64,000 nucleotides of DNA from CADEED01 sp963842515. Its GTDB lineage: Bacteria > Pseudomonadota > Gammaproteobacteria > Steroidobacterales > Steroidobacteraceae. Below are positions 28,208 to 36,920 of this stretch, piece by piece. The notes under the pieces are model-generated. The model was not told where the DNA came from. It saw only the letters and a list, made by a program, of their open reading frames with translations, and did not search any database. The translations under genes were made by a program, and so were the position numbers. The stretch covers positions 1,240,001-1,304,000 of the forward strand of contig CAWJGO010000001.1 in NCBI GenBank assembly GCA_963842515.1. The letters are read 5' to 3'. Each line of letters begins with the position of its first letter. Within the stretch, counting starts at the first letter, position 1.

Positions 28208-28279
28208 GACATGCTCCATTACGTTTGGTCTGGTTTCGAGAGGACGCAATCTTGGCGGCGGGCCTACCGGCGTACAAGT

Positions 28280-28297
28280 ACTTACCTGGCGGTAAGT
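28280..28297. promoter_or_regulatory. HxlR operator, copy 1
   Basis: Perfect inverted repeat ACTTACC-N4-GGTAAGT in the gap between the divergent gst and hxlR genes. HxlR-type winged-helix dimers bind such 18-base palindromes. A second identical repeat differing only in the spacer lies 41 bases away, about four helical turns, on the same DNA face. Confidence 0.8.
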
Positions 28298-28320
28298 GTC
28301 GATATTGCTGCTGGCAGGGT

Positions 28321-28338
28321 ACTTACCTTTCGGTAAGT
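28321..28338. promoter_or_regulatory. HxlR operator, copy 2
   Basis: Second copy of ACTTACC-N4-GGTAAGT (spacer TTTC here, TGGC in copy 1), 26 bases before the hxlR start. Flanking GT and AT bases extend the symmetry slightly. The position over the hxlR promoter region suggests autoregulation as well as control of gst. Confidence 0.8.
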
Positions 28339-28364
28339 ATGGGCAACGTGATAGCCTCGCGCGC

Positions 28365-28727
28365 ATGCCAAAGAATCATCCCCAGCCGAACGTATTCAGT
28401 TCACAGTGCCCATCCCGCCGCGTCATGGCGGTGCTCGCCGAGAAGTGGACGCTGCTCATCGTCGCGCAGCTCGCCAACGGCCCCATGCGCACCGCGGAAA
28501 TCCGCCGCGGCGTGGATGGAGTGTCGGAGAAGATGCTGATCCAGACGTTGCGCAAGCTCGAAGGCTTCGGGCTCGTGAGCCGCAAGGCTTATCCTGAGGT
28601 CCCGCCACGCGTCGAGTACCGATTGACGTCGCTGGGCCGATCGCTGTCGCGCCTGGCCGGCCTGTTCGGCAGGTGGGTGGAGCGCAACGTCGCCAGCCTG
28701 CTCAAGGCGGAGCAAGACGCCACGTAG
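28365..28727 (+). CDS. HxlR family transcriptional regulator
   Basis: 120 residues. The HxlR winged helix is clear: CPSRRVMAVLAEKWTLLIVAQLANGPMR, GVDGVSEKMLIQTLRKLEGFGLVSRK, and the wing PEVPPRVEYRLTSLGRSL. A cysteine at the start of the domain (Cys19) is the redox- or electrophile-sensing position in several family members. I start at ATG 28365 because the longer frame would cover both operators. It probably represses the divergent GST gene. Confidence 0.9.
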   Translation: MPKNHPQPNVFSSQCPSRRVMAVLAEKWTLLIVAQLANGPMRTAEIRRGVDGVSEKMLIQTLRKLEGFGLVSRKAYPEVPPRVEYRLTSLGRSLSRLAGLFGRWVERNVASLLKAEQDAT

Positions 28728-28740
28728 CCGGGGTCATGTC

Positions 28741-29907
28741 TCAGTTTGGAAGCGGCGCTTCCTTCGGCCACAGCAACCACATCTGGCCGTCGTGCTTCAT
28801 GATGCCGGCCCGTTCGCCGGCCGCCGCGCCGAAGCCGAAGAACAGGTCCGCACGCACCGGGCCGCGGATGGCGCCGCCGGTGTCCTGCGCCGCCACGAGC
28901 CGTTGCAGCGGCGCGTTCGTCGCAGGGTAGATAGTCGCGAGGAACACGGGCGCCCCAAGCGGAATTACCGCCGGATCGATTGCGATCGACCGTTCGGCCG
29001 TCAGCGGCACGCCGAGCGCGCCTTTCGGTCCGACTGCCGGATCCGCGAGTGGCGCTTCGCGGAAAAACACCACGCTGGGATTGCTGTCGAGCACTTCGCG
29101 CAGCCGCTGTGGGTTGGCGGCGAGCCAGGCGCGGATGGCGGGGATGTTCGACTGCTCCAGGGTCATGGCGCCTTGATCGACCAGATAGCGGCCGATCGAG
29201 CGATACGGATGGCCGTTCTGATCTTCGTACTGCAGGCGGATCGTCTCGCCCGTCGTGAGTTGCACGCGCCCCGAGCCCTGTACTTCGAGCAGGAAGGCGT
29301 CGAGCGCGCTGTTTACCCAGACGATTTCGTGACCCTCCAGTCCCTTCGTCTCGCGCGTCTGCGCGCGGCTGTAGAACGGCACTATTTTGTTCCCCTCGAG
29401 ACGCCCACGCACACGTTTGCCTTTGAGCTCGGGGATGACGGTGGAGAGATCGACGATCAGCAGATCGTCAGGCCGCCGATAGAGCGGCGTGTTGAATTCA
29501 TCCGAGCGCTGCCGGGCACCCATGAGCAGTGGCTCGTAATAACCGGTGATGAGGCCGGTCGTGGAGCGCTTGCGCCCCGTCATGCGCACCACGCGGTATG
29601 GCGTGAGATGTTGCATCAGGAACGCCCGCACGAAGTCGGCATCGCCGGGATTCGCTGCCACGACGGCAGCGCAGAACGGCTGCCATTCGGGCCGCGCATG
29701 AATCACGCTGCACGAGGCCACAACCGCGGGCCAGGCGGCGAGTGCATCGTCCGTTTGCCAGCCTGACAGATTCGACCAGCTCACCGGCTCGAAGCGCGCC
29801 GTCGATGGCGGTGGAGTGGTGCCCTTACGCGCCGTCTCGCAAGCGACTAGCAACGTCGCGAGCAGGCCGCACACGACAACGCGCGCAAGGGTCGCAGCGG
29901 CACTCAA
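28741..29907 (-). CDS. mltA: membrane-bound lytic murein transglycosylase A
   Basis: 388 residues with a lipoprotein signal (LLVAC, Cys23). The MltA landmarks are TGYYEPLLMGARQRSDEFNTPLYRRP and LEGHEIVWVNSALDAFLLEVQGSG. The C-terminal 3D domain reads AAQDTGGAIRGPVRADLFFGFG, with the catalytic Asp. It cleaves peptidoglycan glycan strands at the outer-membrane inner leaflet. The start is a TTG that overlaps the stop of the upstream peptidase (TTGA), so expression is coupled to it. Confidence 0.93.
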   Translation of the reverse strand: MSAAATLARVVVCGLLATLLVACETARKGTTPPPSTARFEPVSWSNLSGWQTDDALAAWPAVVASCSVIHARPEWQPFCAAVVAANPGDADFVRAFLMQHLTPYRVVRMTGRKRSTTGLITGYYEPLLMGARQRSDEFNTPLYRRPDDLLIVDLSTVIPELKGKRVRGRLEGNKIVPFYSRAQTRETKGLEGHEIVWVNSALDAFLLEVQGSGRVQLTTGETIRLQYEDQNGHPYRSIGRYLVDQGAMTLEQSNIPAIRAWLAANPQRLREVLDSNPSVVFFREAPLADPAVGPKGALGVPLTAERSIAIDPAVIPLGAPVFLATIYPATNAPLQRLVAAQDTGGAIRGPVRADLFFGFGAAAGERAGIMKHDGQMWLLWPKEAPLPN

Positions 29908-32108
29908 TCGACTATGCCTGCTTGGTCGATGAGGAAGGCGTACTGCTCGGCGTACTCGCGATAGTGCTCATAACGCCCCGACTTGCCGCCGTGACCGGCC
30001 TCCATGTTGGTACGCAATACCACCAGGCTGTCGCCGGTGCGGCGCGCGCGCAGGCGGGCGACATACTTGGTGGGCTCGAAATACTGCACCTGGCTGTCCC
30101 ACAGACCCGAGTGCACGAACATGGCCGGGTAGTTCTGCGCACGCAGATTGTCGTACGGGGAATAAGACAGCATGTAGTCGTAGAACTCCTTCTTCTTCGG
30201 ATTACCCCACTCGTCGAATTCGTTGGTGGTAAGCGGGATGCTCGCATCGAGCATGGTGGTGACCACGTCGACGAACGGCACACCGGTGATGATGCCGCGG
30301 TAGTCGTGCGGCGCCATGTTGGCGATGGCGCCCATGAGCAGTCCGCCGGCGGAGCGGCCGAGCGCAAACGCTCGCTTTGGGTCGGAGTATTTATTGGCCG
30401 CGAGCCAGCGTGTGACGTCGATGAAGTCCGTGAACGTATTCTTCTTGTTCAGCAGCTTGCCGTTCTCATACCAGGCGCGTCCCATCTCCTGGCCGCCGCG
30501 GATGTGAGCTATGGCCACCACGAAGCCGCGGTCGAGCAGCGACGGCGGCAGATAGGAAAACTCCGGATCGTACGTCGAGCCGTATGCCCCGTAACCGATC
30601 TGCAGCAAAGGGGCGCTGCCGTCGCGCGGCGTGGTCTTGGCGTAAACGATGCTTACCGGCACCTTCACGCCGTCCCTGGCCGTGACCCACGCGAACTCCG
30701 TGGAGTAGTTTGCCGGATCGTAGCCGCCGAGCACCGGCTCGCGCTTCAGCATCTCGCGCTTGCCAGTCTTGACGTCGTAGTCGTACGTGGTCTTCGGCGT
30801 CACCATGGACTGGTAGGTGTAGCGCAGCTTGTCGCTGTCGAACTCGCGATTGATGTCGAGTGACATGGTGTAGCTGGGTTCGTCGGCTTCGACGAGCACA
30901 TCGCCGCCCTGGTTGTCGGCGTTCCACGGCCGGATGCGCAGCTTGCGCAGGCCACCCGAGTGCTCTTCGAGGGTGAGAAAGTTGCGCGACACGTCGTAGG
31001 CGTCGACGAACGCGTCATCGCGATGGGCCACCACGTCTTTCCACTTCGTACGATCGCCTTCGGCGCCGCGCGGCACCTCGACGATGCGGAAGTTTTTCGC
31101 CTGGTAGTTGGTGCGCACGATCCAGCGGCCGTTGGCATGCTCAACCTGGTACTCATGATCGCGCTCGCGCGGCAGGAACACCTGGAATTCCGGTTTCGAA
31201 GCCGTGGCGTCGGCGTACAGCACTTCGGCGGATACCGTGCTCTGCGTGTGGATGAGCAGATATTTCTCATCCTTGGTACGGGTTAGCTGCGTGTAGAAAC
31301 TTTCGTCGTCCTGGGTCCACACCACCGGGTCCGCGGTGATGTCATGGTTGTTGGCGCTGTCGAGCCGGTGGCTGCGCACCCTGAAACCGAGCAGGGTTTC
31401 CGGATCTTTCTCGATATAGAAAAACGTCTGGTTGTCGCCCGCCCAGACGATGTTGTTATCCAGGTTGGGCAGGGCGATGGGAAACACCTTGTGTGTGGCC
31501 AGCTCCATCACCTTGACGACGTATTGCCGCCGGCCGACAGTGTCTTCGGCCCAGGCCATGAGCTTGCTGTTGGGACTGATGGCGATGTCGCCGATCTCGA
31601 AGAAGTCGTGGCCCTTCGCAAGCTCGTTGGCGTTGAGCAGGATCTCCTCGGGTGACCCTTCGGCCGCAGCGCGGCGCGAATAGATGGGATATTCCTTGCC
31701 GGTCTCGTAGCGGCGGAAATACCAGTAGCCGTTCATGAGATAGGGAACGGTGGAGTCGTCCTGCTGCAGCCGGCCGACGATTTCGTTGTAGACCTTGGTC
31801 TCGAGCGGCTTGATGCGCGCCAGCATGGCGTCCGCGTACGCATTCTCCGCGTTCACATACGCGAGCATCTGCGGGTTCTCGCGCTTGTCGTCGCGCAGCC
31901 AGTAGTACTCATCTTCACGATTGCCGTTGGGCGAGACGACCTGAAACGGCTTCCTGGCCGCGGCGGGCGGCTGCGGCACTTGCGGTGCGGTGGGCAGGGG
32001 GGCGGTAACGGCAGCGGGTGTGTGCTTCATGTTCGTATTGCAGGCGGTCAGGGAAACGACGAGTGCCAACACTGGCAGACATGTGGGGGCGAATCGTGCG
32101 GTTGCCAT
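29904..32108 (-). CDS. S9A family peptidase, oligopeptidase B-like lipoprotein
   Basis: 734 residues. The signal peptide has lipobox SLTAC (Cys23) and a Pro/Ala linker. The propeller domain starts DEYYWLRDDKRENPQMLAYVNAEN. The alpha/beta-hydrolase catalytic domain has the nucleophile in GRSAGGLLMG, Asp in HSGLWDSQVQYFEP and His in MEAGHGGKSGR. It cleaves short peptides after basic residues in characterised OpdB/PtrB. Being a lipoprotein, it is predicted to act in the periplasm, unlike cytosolic PtrB. ATG 32108 has GAGGTG upstream. Confidence 0.92.
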   Translation of the reverse strand: MATARFAPTCLPVLALVVSLTACNTNMKHTPAAVTAPLPTAPQVPQPPAAARKPFQVVSPNGNREDEYYWLRDDKRENPQMLAYVNAENAYADAMLARIKPLETKVYNEIVGRLQQDDSTVPYLMNGYWYFRRYETGKEYPIYSRRAAAEGSPEEILLNANELAKGHDFFEIGDIAISPNSKLMAWAEDTVGRRQYVVKVMELATHKVFPIALPNLDNNIVWAGDNQTFFYIEKDPETLLGFRVRSHRLDSANNHDITADPVVWTQDDESFYTQLTRTKDEKYLLIHTQSTVSAEVLYADATASKPEFQVFLPRERDHEYQVEHANGRWIVRTNYQAKNFRIVEVPRGAEGDRTKWKDVVAHRDDAFVDAYDVSRNFLTLEEHSGGLRKLRIRPWNADNQGGDVLVEADEPSYTMSLDINREFDSDKLRYTYQSMVTPKTTYDYDVKTGKREMLKREPVLGGYDPANYSTEFAWVTARDGVKVPVSIVYAKTTPRDGSAPLLQIGYGAYGSTYDPEFSYLPPSLLDRGFVVAIAHIRGGQEMGRAWYENGKLLNKKNTFTDFIDVTRWLAANKYSDPKRAFALGRSAGGLLMGAIANMAPHDYRGIITGVPFVDVVTTMLDASIPLTTNEFDEWGNPKKKEFYDYMLSYSPYDNLRAQNYPAMFVHSGLWDSQVQYFEPTKYVARLRARRTGDSLVVLRTNMEAGHGGKSGRYEHYREYAEQYAFLIDQAGIVD

Positions 32109-32220
32109 GCTGGCACCTCGTTCGAATGAGATGCGCATTCTAGCGAGGGGGCTGTTTCACCGGCGACTGACTTTCCGCCCACGACGTCAATTCCGTCCCC
32201 GCTTGAGGCATCATCCAACA

Positions 32221-33735
32221 ATGCAGACGATCGGCAATCCCCTGAATTTCGCCGCCTTGCGCGATTTGTCGCGCGGTGGCGCCAGCCTGTCGATTTCCGA
32301 CGCTGCATACGCTGCGATCGAGCGCGGCGCCGCCGCCGTGGCACAAATCGTGAAACGCGGCGAGCCCGCTTACGGTGTGAACACAGGCTTTGGCAGGCTT
32401 GCGCAGACGCATATTCCCAACGATCAGCTCGAGCTGCTGCAGACCAACCTGGTGTTGTCGCACGCGGTGGGCGTGGGCGCGGCGCTGCCCGCCGCGGTGG
32501 TGCGGTTGACGCTGGCGCTCAAGATCGCGACGCTGGCGCGCGGCTTTTCCGGCGTGCGCCGCGTACTCGTCGATGCACTGGTCAAACTCTACAATGCCGA
32601 CGTTCTTCCGCGCATCCCGTCGAAGGGCTCGGTGGGCGCCAGCGGTGATCTCGCGCCGCTGGCTCACCTGTCCGCGGTGTTGTTAGGCGTCGGCGAAGTG
32701 GAATGTGGCGGTCAGACAATGAGTGCCGACGATGGCCTGAAGCGCGCCGGACTCGCACGCATCAGGCTCGCGGCCAAGGAAGGCCTCGCATTGCTGAACG
32801 GCACGCAAGTCTCGACCGCGCTTGCGCTCGTGAACCTGTTCTCCATCGACAATCTCTACGCCACGGCACTCGTGGCCGGCGCGCTGTCGGTGGACGCGGC
32901 CGAAGGCTCGGCCAGCCCGTTCGACGCGCGAATTCACGAGCTGCGCGGTCAACCCGGACAGATCTCCGCGGCCAGGGCGTATCGCGAGTTGTTAGCCGGG
33001 AGCCCCATCAATTCGAGTCATCGGGACTGCGGCAAGGTGCAGGATCCCTACTCGCTGCGCTGCCAGCCGCAGGTGATGGGTGCCTGCAGCGACCAGATCG
33101 AAGCGGCGCGCGCGGTGCTGCTCCGTGAGGCAAACGCTGTCACCGACAATCCGCTGGTATTCATGAACGAGGGAGAGGCCGCGGCCGAGGTTCTGTCAGG
33201 CGGAAACTTTCATGCCGAGCCCGTGGCATTCGCGGCCGACAACCTTGCGCTCGCGGTGGCCGAGATCGGTGCGCTGTCCGAGCGGCGAATCGCGCTGCTC
33301 ATCGACGCGACGCTCTCGGGTCTGCCGCCGTTCCTCGTCCGGGATGGCGGCGTCAATTCGGGGTTCATGATCGCGCACGTGACCGCGGCGGCGCTGGCAT
33401 CGGAGAACAAACTGCTGGCGCACCCGGCCAGCGTCGATTCGCTGCCGACGTCGGCGAACCAGGAAGACCACGTATCCATGGCCACCTTTGCAGCGCGCAA
33501 GCTGGGCGACATGGCCGAGAACACGGCGATCATCCTCGCCATCGAGCTGCTGGCCGCGGCACAGGGCGTCGACCTGCGCGCGCCCCTGGTGACTTCCCAG
33601 AAGCTTCAGCGCGTGCTGCGCGAGATCCGCGCGCGCGTGCCGCACTACGACATCGACCGCTATCTGGCGCCCGACATCGCGGCAATGGCCGACGCGGTCA
33701 ACGGCGGCGTGATCGCCGCGCACGCGCCCGGCTGA
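32221..33735 (+). CDS. hutH: histidine ammonia-lyase
   Basis: 504 residues, the family's normal size. The MIO prosthetic group forms from Ala140-Ser141-Gly142 in GSVGASGDLAPLAHLS. Tyr51 lies in YGVNTGFGRL. LVLSHAVGVG (Ser-His) at the selectivity position favours histidine over tyrosine. QDPYSLRCQPQVMGA and NFHAEPVAFAAD are intact. It converts histidine to urocanate. No hutU, hutI or hutC is nearby, which is unusual. A transporter-like gene follows 16 bases downstream. Confidence 0.93.
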   Translation: MQTIGNPLNFAALRDLSRGGASLSISDAAYAAIERGAAAVAQIVKRGEPAYGVNTGFGRLAQTHIPNDQLELLQTNLVLSHAVGVGAALPAAVVRLTLALKIATLARGFSGVRRVLVDALVKLYNADVLPRIPSKGSVGASGDLAPLAHLSAVLLGVGEVECGGQTMSADDGLKRAGLARIRLAAKEGLALLNGTQVSTALALVNLFSIDNLYATALVAGALSVDAAEGSASPFDARIHELRGQPGQISAARAYRELLAGSPINSSHRDCGKVQDPYSLRCQPQVMGACSDQIEAARAVLLREANAVTDNPLVFMNEGEAAAEVLSGGNFHAEPVAFAADNLALAVAEIGALSERRIALLIDATLSGLPPFLVRDGGVNSGFMIAHVTAAALASENKLLAHPASVDSLPTSANQEDHVSMATFAARKLGDMAENTAIILAIELLAAAQGVDLRAPLVTSQKLQRVLREIRARVPHYDIDRYLAPDIAAMADAVNGGVIAAHAPG

Positions 33736-33751
33736 GGCCCTGCGGACGGCA

Positions 33752-34951
33752 ATGGCTGTCGAGTTCGTGATCTTCGCGCTGACGTTGTCAGGCGTGGCGG
33801 TGTTTCACGAGCGCACACTCACCGTCGCGCTGCTGGGGCTCGCGGTCGTGATCGTCTACAAGCTCACCCTTGGCGACTTCGACGGGCAGCCGGGATGGCT
33901 CGGCCTGAAATGGCACTTGCTCGAGGAGTGGGTCATCCTCACCAATCTGTTTGCCTTGCTCGTTGGGTTCGCGCTGATGTCGCGGCACTTCGAGGAGAGC
34001 CGCGTGCCGCGGCTGCTGCCGCGTGTCTTGCCCGACGACTGGAAGGGCGGCGTGGTGCTGCTGGCACTGATATTCGTGTTATCCGCATTCCTCGACAACA
34101 TCGCCGCGGCGATGATCGGCGCGACGGTTGCCGGCACGGTTTATCGCCACAAGCTGCACATCGGTTATCTCGCAGCCATCGTCGCCGCGTCCAATGCGGG
34201 CGGCGCCGGCAGCGTCGTGGGCGACACCACCACCACGATGATGTGGCTCGACGGAGTGGCACCCCTCGATGTGCTGCACGCCTACGTAGCCTCCGTTGCC
34301 GCGTTCATCGTGTTCGCGATACCGGCCTCGCGTCAGCAGCAGCGGTTCTCGCCCATCGAGAAGTACGCTGACGCGCAGGTCGAGGTGGACTGGGCGCGCG
34401 TCATCATCGTGGTGTCGATTCTCGGCAGCGCGATCGCCGCCAATGTCCACGCGAACCGGTTGCCGCCGGCAGAGGCGGGCGCCTTTCCCTATATCGGTGC
34501 CACCGTCGTCGGCGTCATCTTCCTGCTGACGCCCTGGCGCCGCCCCGACTGGAAGGCGGTGCCCACGGCCGCCAAGGGGAGCCTGTTCCTGCTGTCGCTG
34601 GTGCTGCTGGCGTCGCTGATGCCGGTGGATCACCTGCCCGCCGCTTCCGCCCAAACTACTTTCGGACTGGGTTTCGCGTCGGCGATCTTCGACAACATCC
34701 CGCTGACCAAGCTGGCGCTGGAGCAGGGCGGCTACGATTGGGGCGCACTGGCGTATGCCGTGGGTTTCGGCGGTTCGATGATCTGGTTCGGTTCGTCAGC
34801 GGGAGTAGCCGTTTCGAACCTGTTCCCCGAAGCAAAGTCCGTAGGCCAGTGGCTGCGTGAGGGCTGGCACGTCGCCGTAGGGTACGTCGTCGGCTTCATC
34901 GTGTTCATGGCGGTGCTGGGGTGGCACCCGCACGCTCCGCATCGGTTCTGA
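33752..34951 (+). CDS. ArsB/NhaD/SLC13-superfamily ion transporter
   Basis: 399 residues with about ten membrane helices. VLSAFLDNIAAAMIGATVAGTVYR and the C-terminal ASAIFDNIPLTKLALEQGG are the paired D-N helix-break motifs of the NhaD/ArsB ion-transporter fold. AAIVAASNAGGAGSVVGDTTTTMMW lies between them. The pattern fits a Na+/H+ antiporter of the NhaD type or a citrate/arsenite carrier; the substrate is open. It follows hutH by 16 bases and is probably cotranscribed with it. Its 3' 156 bases overlap a convergent gene. Confidence 0.85.
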   Translation: MAVEFVIFALTLSGVAVFHERTLTVALLGLAVVIVYKLTLGDFDGQPGWLGLKWHLLEEWVILTNLFALLVGFALMSRHFEESRVPRLLPRVLPDDWKGGVVLLALIFVLSAFLDNIAAAMIGATVAGTVYRHKLHIGYLAAIVAASNAGGAGSVVGDTTTTMMWLDGVAPLDVLHAYVASVAAFIVFAIPASRQQQRFSPIEKYADAQVEVDWARVIIVVSILGSAIAANVHANRLPPAEAGAFPYIGATVVGVIFLLTPWRRPDWKAVPTAAKGSLFLLSLVLLASLMPVDHLPAASAQTTFGLGFASAIFDNIPLTKLALEQGGYDWGALAYAVGFGGSMIWFGSSAGVAVSNLFPEAKSVGQWLREGWHVAVGYVVGFIVFMAVLGWHPHAPHRF

Positions 34952-35380
34952 AGCGCGGCCGCTGACCAGCGCAAACAACGCCAGCACCCAGTGAAAGGCC
35001 ACCGGGATGGCACCCTCGCGCCAGAAATCCGCGCCGTTTTCGCTGACGTTGATACCGAGCCGTGCCGCCATCGCCAGGAAATAGCTGACCGCGAAGATGC
35101 GCAGCGCCGTGGCAGCCCGTGGATTGGTGCGCGCGAAATTTCCACCGCGGACGCGCCGATTCCACGCGACCACCGCCATCAACATGAGAATCGCGATCTG
35201 CGACGGCAGCAGCCAGTGATAGGGCATCAACCCGGAGTACCACGCCTCCATGTCGGGCAGCCACGCTGGCGCCACTAACAAGACTTCGAGTTGCCCGATT
35301 ACGCGGGAGGCGAACAGCGCTACGCAGCTCCAGAGCAGCGCGGCCGTGCCGGCGTGCGGATTCATGCGCGCGTAGCTCAT
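34796..35380 (-). CDS. four-helix membrane protein, unknown
   Basis: 194 residues. Hydrophobic segments lie at about residues 10-35 (LLWSCVALFASRVIGQ), 55-75 (PSQIAILMLMAVVAW), 95-110 and 130-140. The last 50 residues (His/Asp-rich) are encoded antisense to the 3' end of the neighbouring transporter, a 156-base convergent overlap. The real protein may therefore effectively end near residue 140. ATG overlaps the stop of the FAD oxidoreductase (ATGA), so it is coupled to it and may be its membrane partner. Confidence 0.6.
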   Translation of the reverse strand: MSYARMNPHAGTAALLWSCVALFASRVIGQLEVLLVAPAWLPDMEAWYSGLMPYHWLLPSQIAILMLMAVVAWNRRVRGGNFARTNPRAATALRIFAVSYFLAMAARLGINVSENGADFWREGAIPVAFHWVLALFALVSGRASEPMRSVRVPPQHRHEHDEADDVPYGDVPALTQPLAYGLCFGEQVRNGYSR

Positions 35381-36813
35381 GCGAGCAGCGCTCTCAAGTG
35401 GCGATACCAGTCGCTCTGCAAGACGCCGTGCGGATCCCATGTGTCCTTGGCCGCGAGAAATTTGCGCATCGCAGGGTGCGCGGCCTCGACCTGACTCGCG
35501 CTGGCGAAACGGTGATAGGTCAGGAAGTAGCTGCCGCCGTGCCGCAACGCGTGATCGATGAGCCGGCGGAAATGGTCCGCTGCCCGTGCCACGTCCTGCG
35601 GTCGATGATCGATGTGCAGGTTGAATATCACGCATGCCCAGCTCTCGCGTGCCCAGGGCAGCGCGGTTTCCTGTTCGGCTTCGATGAGCCGGATCGTCCC
35701 GTAGATGAAGTCGACGCCATGCATGCGGAAATCGCGCCGCACATCGTTCATGAACGACAGCAGCCGGGATCGTGGCACGTAGAGTTCCGTGATCATCTCG
35801 CTGCCGCGCACGGCGGCGCCGAGACGATGATCGAGTGCGCCGTGATAGTCCTCCAGATAGAGATTGAGCTGGTGCGTATCGCTCCAGTACAGCTGCCCGT
35901 TCGTTGCGAGGTAAAACTCGGTGAACTTGCGAAAGGCGGCGCACTTGTCGTTGTGCGAGAGGGTGAGCAACTGACTCCAGTCGTGTTGCGATAGCCTGAG
36001 TTGATCGGCGGGTATCGGCCGATCGCCGGCGACGGGCCGGTAGGTCGACAGCACGCCGGCACGCAGGAATTCCACGCTGTCAGGGGCGGTTGCGAACTGG
36101 AAGTCGCCGTACAGGTGACCGGCCGCAATGCGCTCCTCGAATGCGTCGATGAGGCCATCGATTTCGAGTTGCTCCACGCAGCGTTCGACTTTCACGCGCG
36201 GGACGAGTCGTAATGTCAGTGCCGTCACCACGCCGAACAACCCGTAACCGCCCACGACGTGACGGAACAGATCGGGGTGTTCGCCACGGCTGCAGCGCAG
36301 TACTTCACCCATGGGCGTCACAACTTCAAGGGCTTCGATGTCGGCGACGAAAGGCTGTGCGTTGAGGCCGCGGCCATGAATGTTGGCGGATACCGCGCCG
36401 CCGAGAGTCAGTCGATCGGCGCCGGTCTGCTTTTGCCGGATGCCGAACGACGGAGCTGGTCCTCGCTGCAGCGCGAGATAGCCTCGAATGACATCGGGCC
36501 AGGTGATACCGGCCTCGACTTCGATGAGCGCCTTGCCACGATCGAACCAGCGCACATGGCGGAGCAGGCGCATGTCGAGCAACGTGCCGCCGGAAAGGAA
36601 CTGCTGGCCGCCCATCGCGTGACGGGCACCACAGACGGCGACGGACTCGCCCTGACGCCGCGCCCGTGCCACCGCCTCGGCGACGTCGCCCACGCTGCGG
36701 GGCTCGAGAACCCGCCGCATCGACGTGCGATTCAGCGCCGAATGCGTGTCATTGACCCAGGGCGTCTCGGCGACCTTGCGAACTTGATGAAGTCTGGCGT
36801 GCACGGGGCACAA
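35377..36813 (-). CDS. FAD-binding oxidoreductase (PCMH/VAO type)
   Basis: About 478 residues. The FAD domain has VLEPRSVGDVAEAVARARR, SVAVCGARHAMGG, GADRLTLGGAVSANIHGRG and GGYGLFGVVTALTLRL, all hallmarks of the vanillyl-alcohol-oxidase fold. The substrate domain resembles the aldonolactone oxidase/DprE1-like branch, and the C-terminus ends WDPHGVLQSDWYRHL. The start is uncertain (TTG 36813 or GTG 36804) because no good ribosome site is seen. It is divergent from an XRE regulator, with a perfect palindrome in the gap. Confidence 0.87.
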   Translation of the reverse strand: MCPVHARLHQVRKVAETPWVNDTHSALNRTSMRRVLEPRSVGDVAEAVARARRQGESVAVCGARHAMGGQQFLSGGTLLDMRLLRHVRWFDRGKALIEVEAGITWPDVIRGYLALQRGPAPSFGIRQKQTGADRLTLGGAVSANIHGRGLNAQPFVADIEALEVVTPMGEVLRCSRGEHPDLFRHVVGGYGLFGVVTALTLRLVPRVKVERCVEQLEIDGLIDAFEERIAAGHLYGDFQFATAPDSVEFLRAGVLSTYRPVAGDRPIPADQLRLSQHDWSQLLTLSHNDKCAAFRKFTEFYLATNGQLYWSDTHQLNLYLEDYHGALDHRLGAAVRGSEMITELYVPRSRLLSFMNDVRRDFRMHGVDFIYGTIRLIEAEQETALPWARESWACVIFNLHIDHRPQDVARAADHFRRLIDHALRHGGSYFLTYHRFASASQVEAAHPAMRKFLAAKDTWDPHGVLQSDWYRHLRALLA

Positions 36814-36854
36814 AGTGGCGCACGCAGGGTGCGATCCGCAATACTCATAAAACC

Positions 36855-36873
36855 GGTATCGGTTACCGATACC
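36855..36873. promoter_or_regulatory. perfect 19-base palindrome, probable operator
   Basis: GGTATCGGTTACCGATACC is a 9-base perfect inverted repeat around one T, placed centrally in the 107-base gap between the divergent FAD oxidoreductase and XRE regulator genes. Its symmetry and position suggest control of both genes, most simply by the adjacent XRE protein. LacI-type proteins bind similar sites, so another regulator is possible. Confidence 0.7.
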
Positions 36874-36920
36874 TCAAGTGATGGCGCCAAAGCGCCGCGA
36901 TTGCGGCACAATCCGGCCCC

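Noticed and set aside
26619..28277. 552-codon minus-strand frame spanning the TPR gene and gst
   Set aside because: Shadow of two well-supported genes in other frames. No start signal or recognisable domain.
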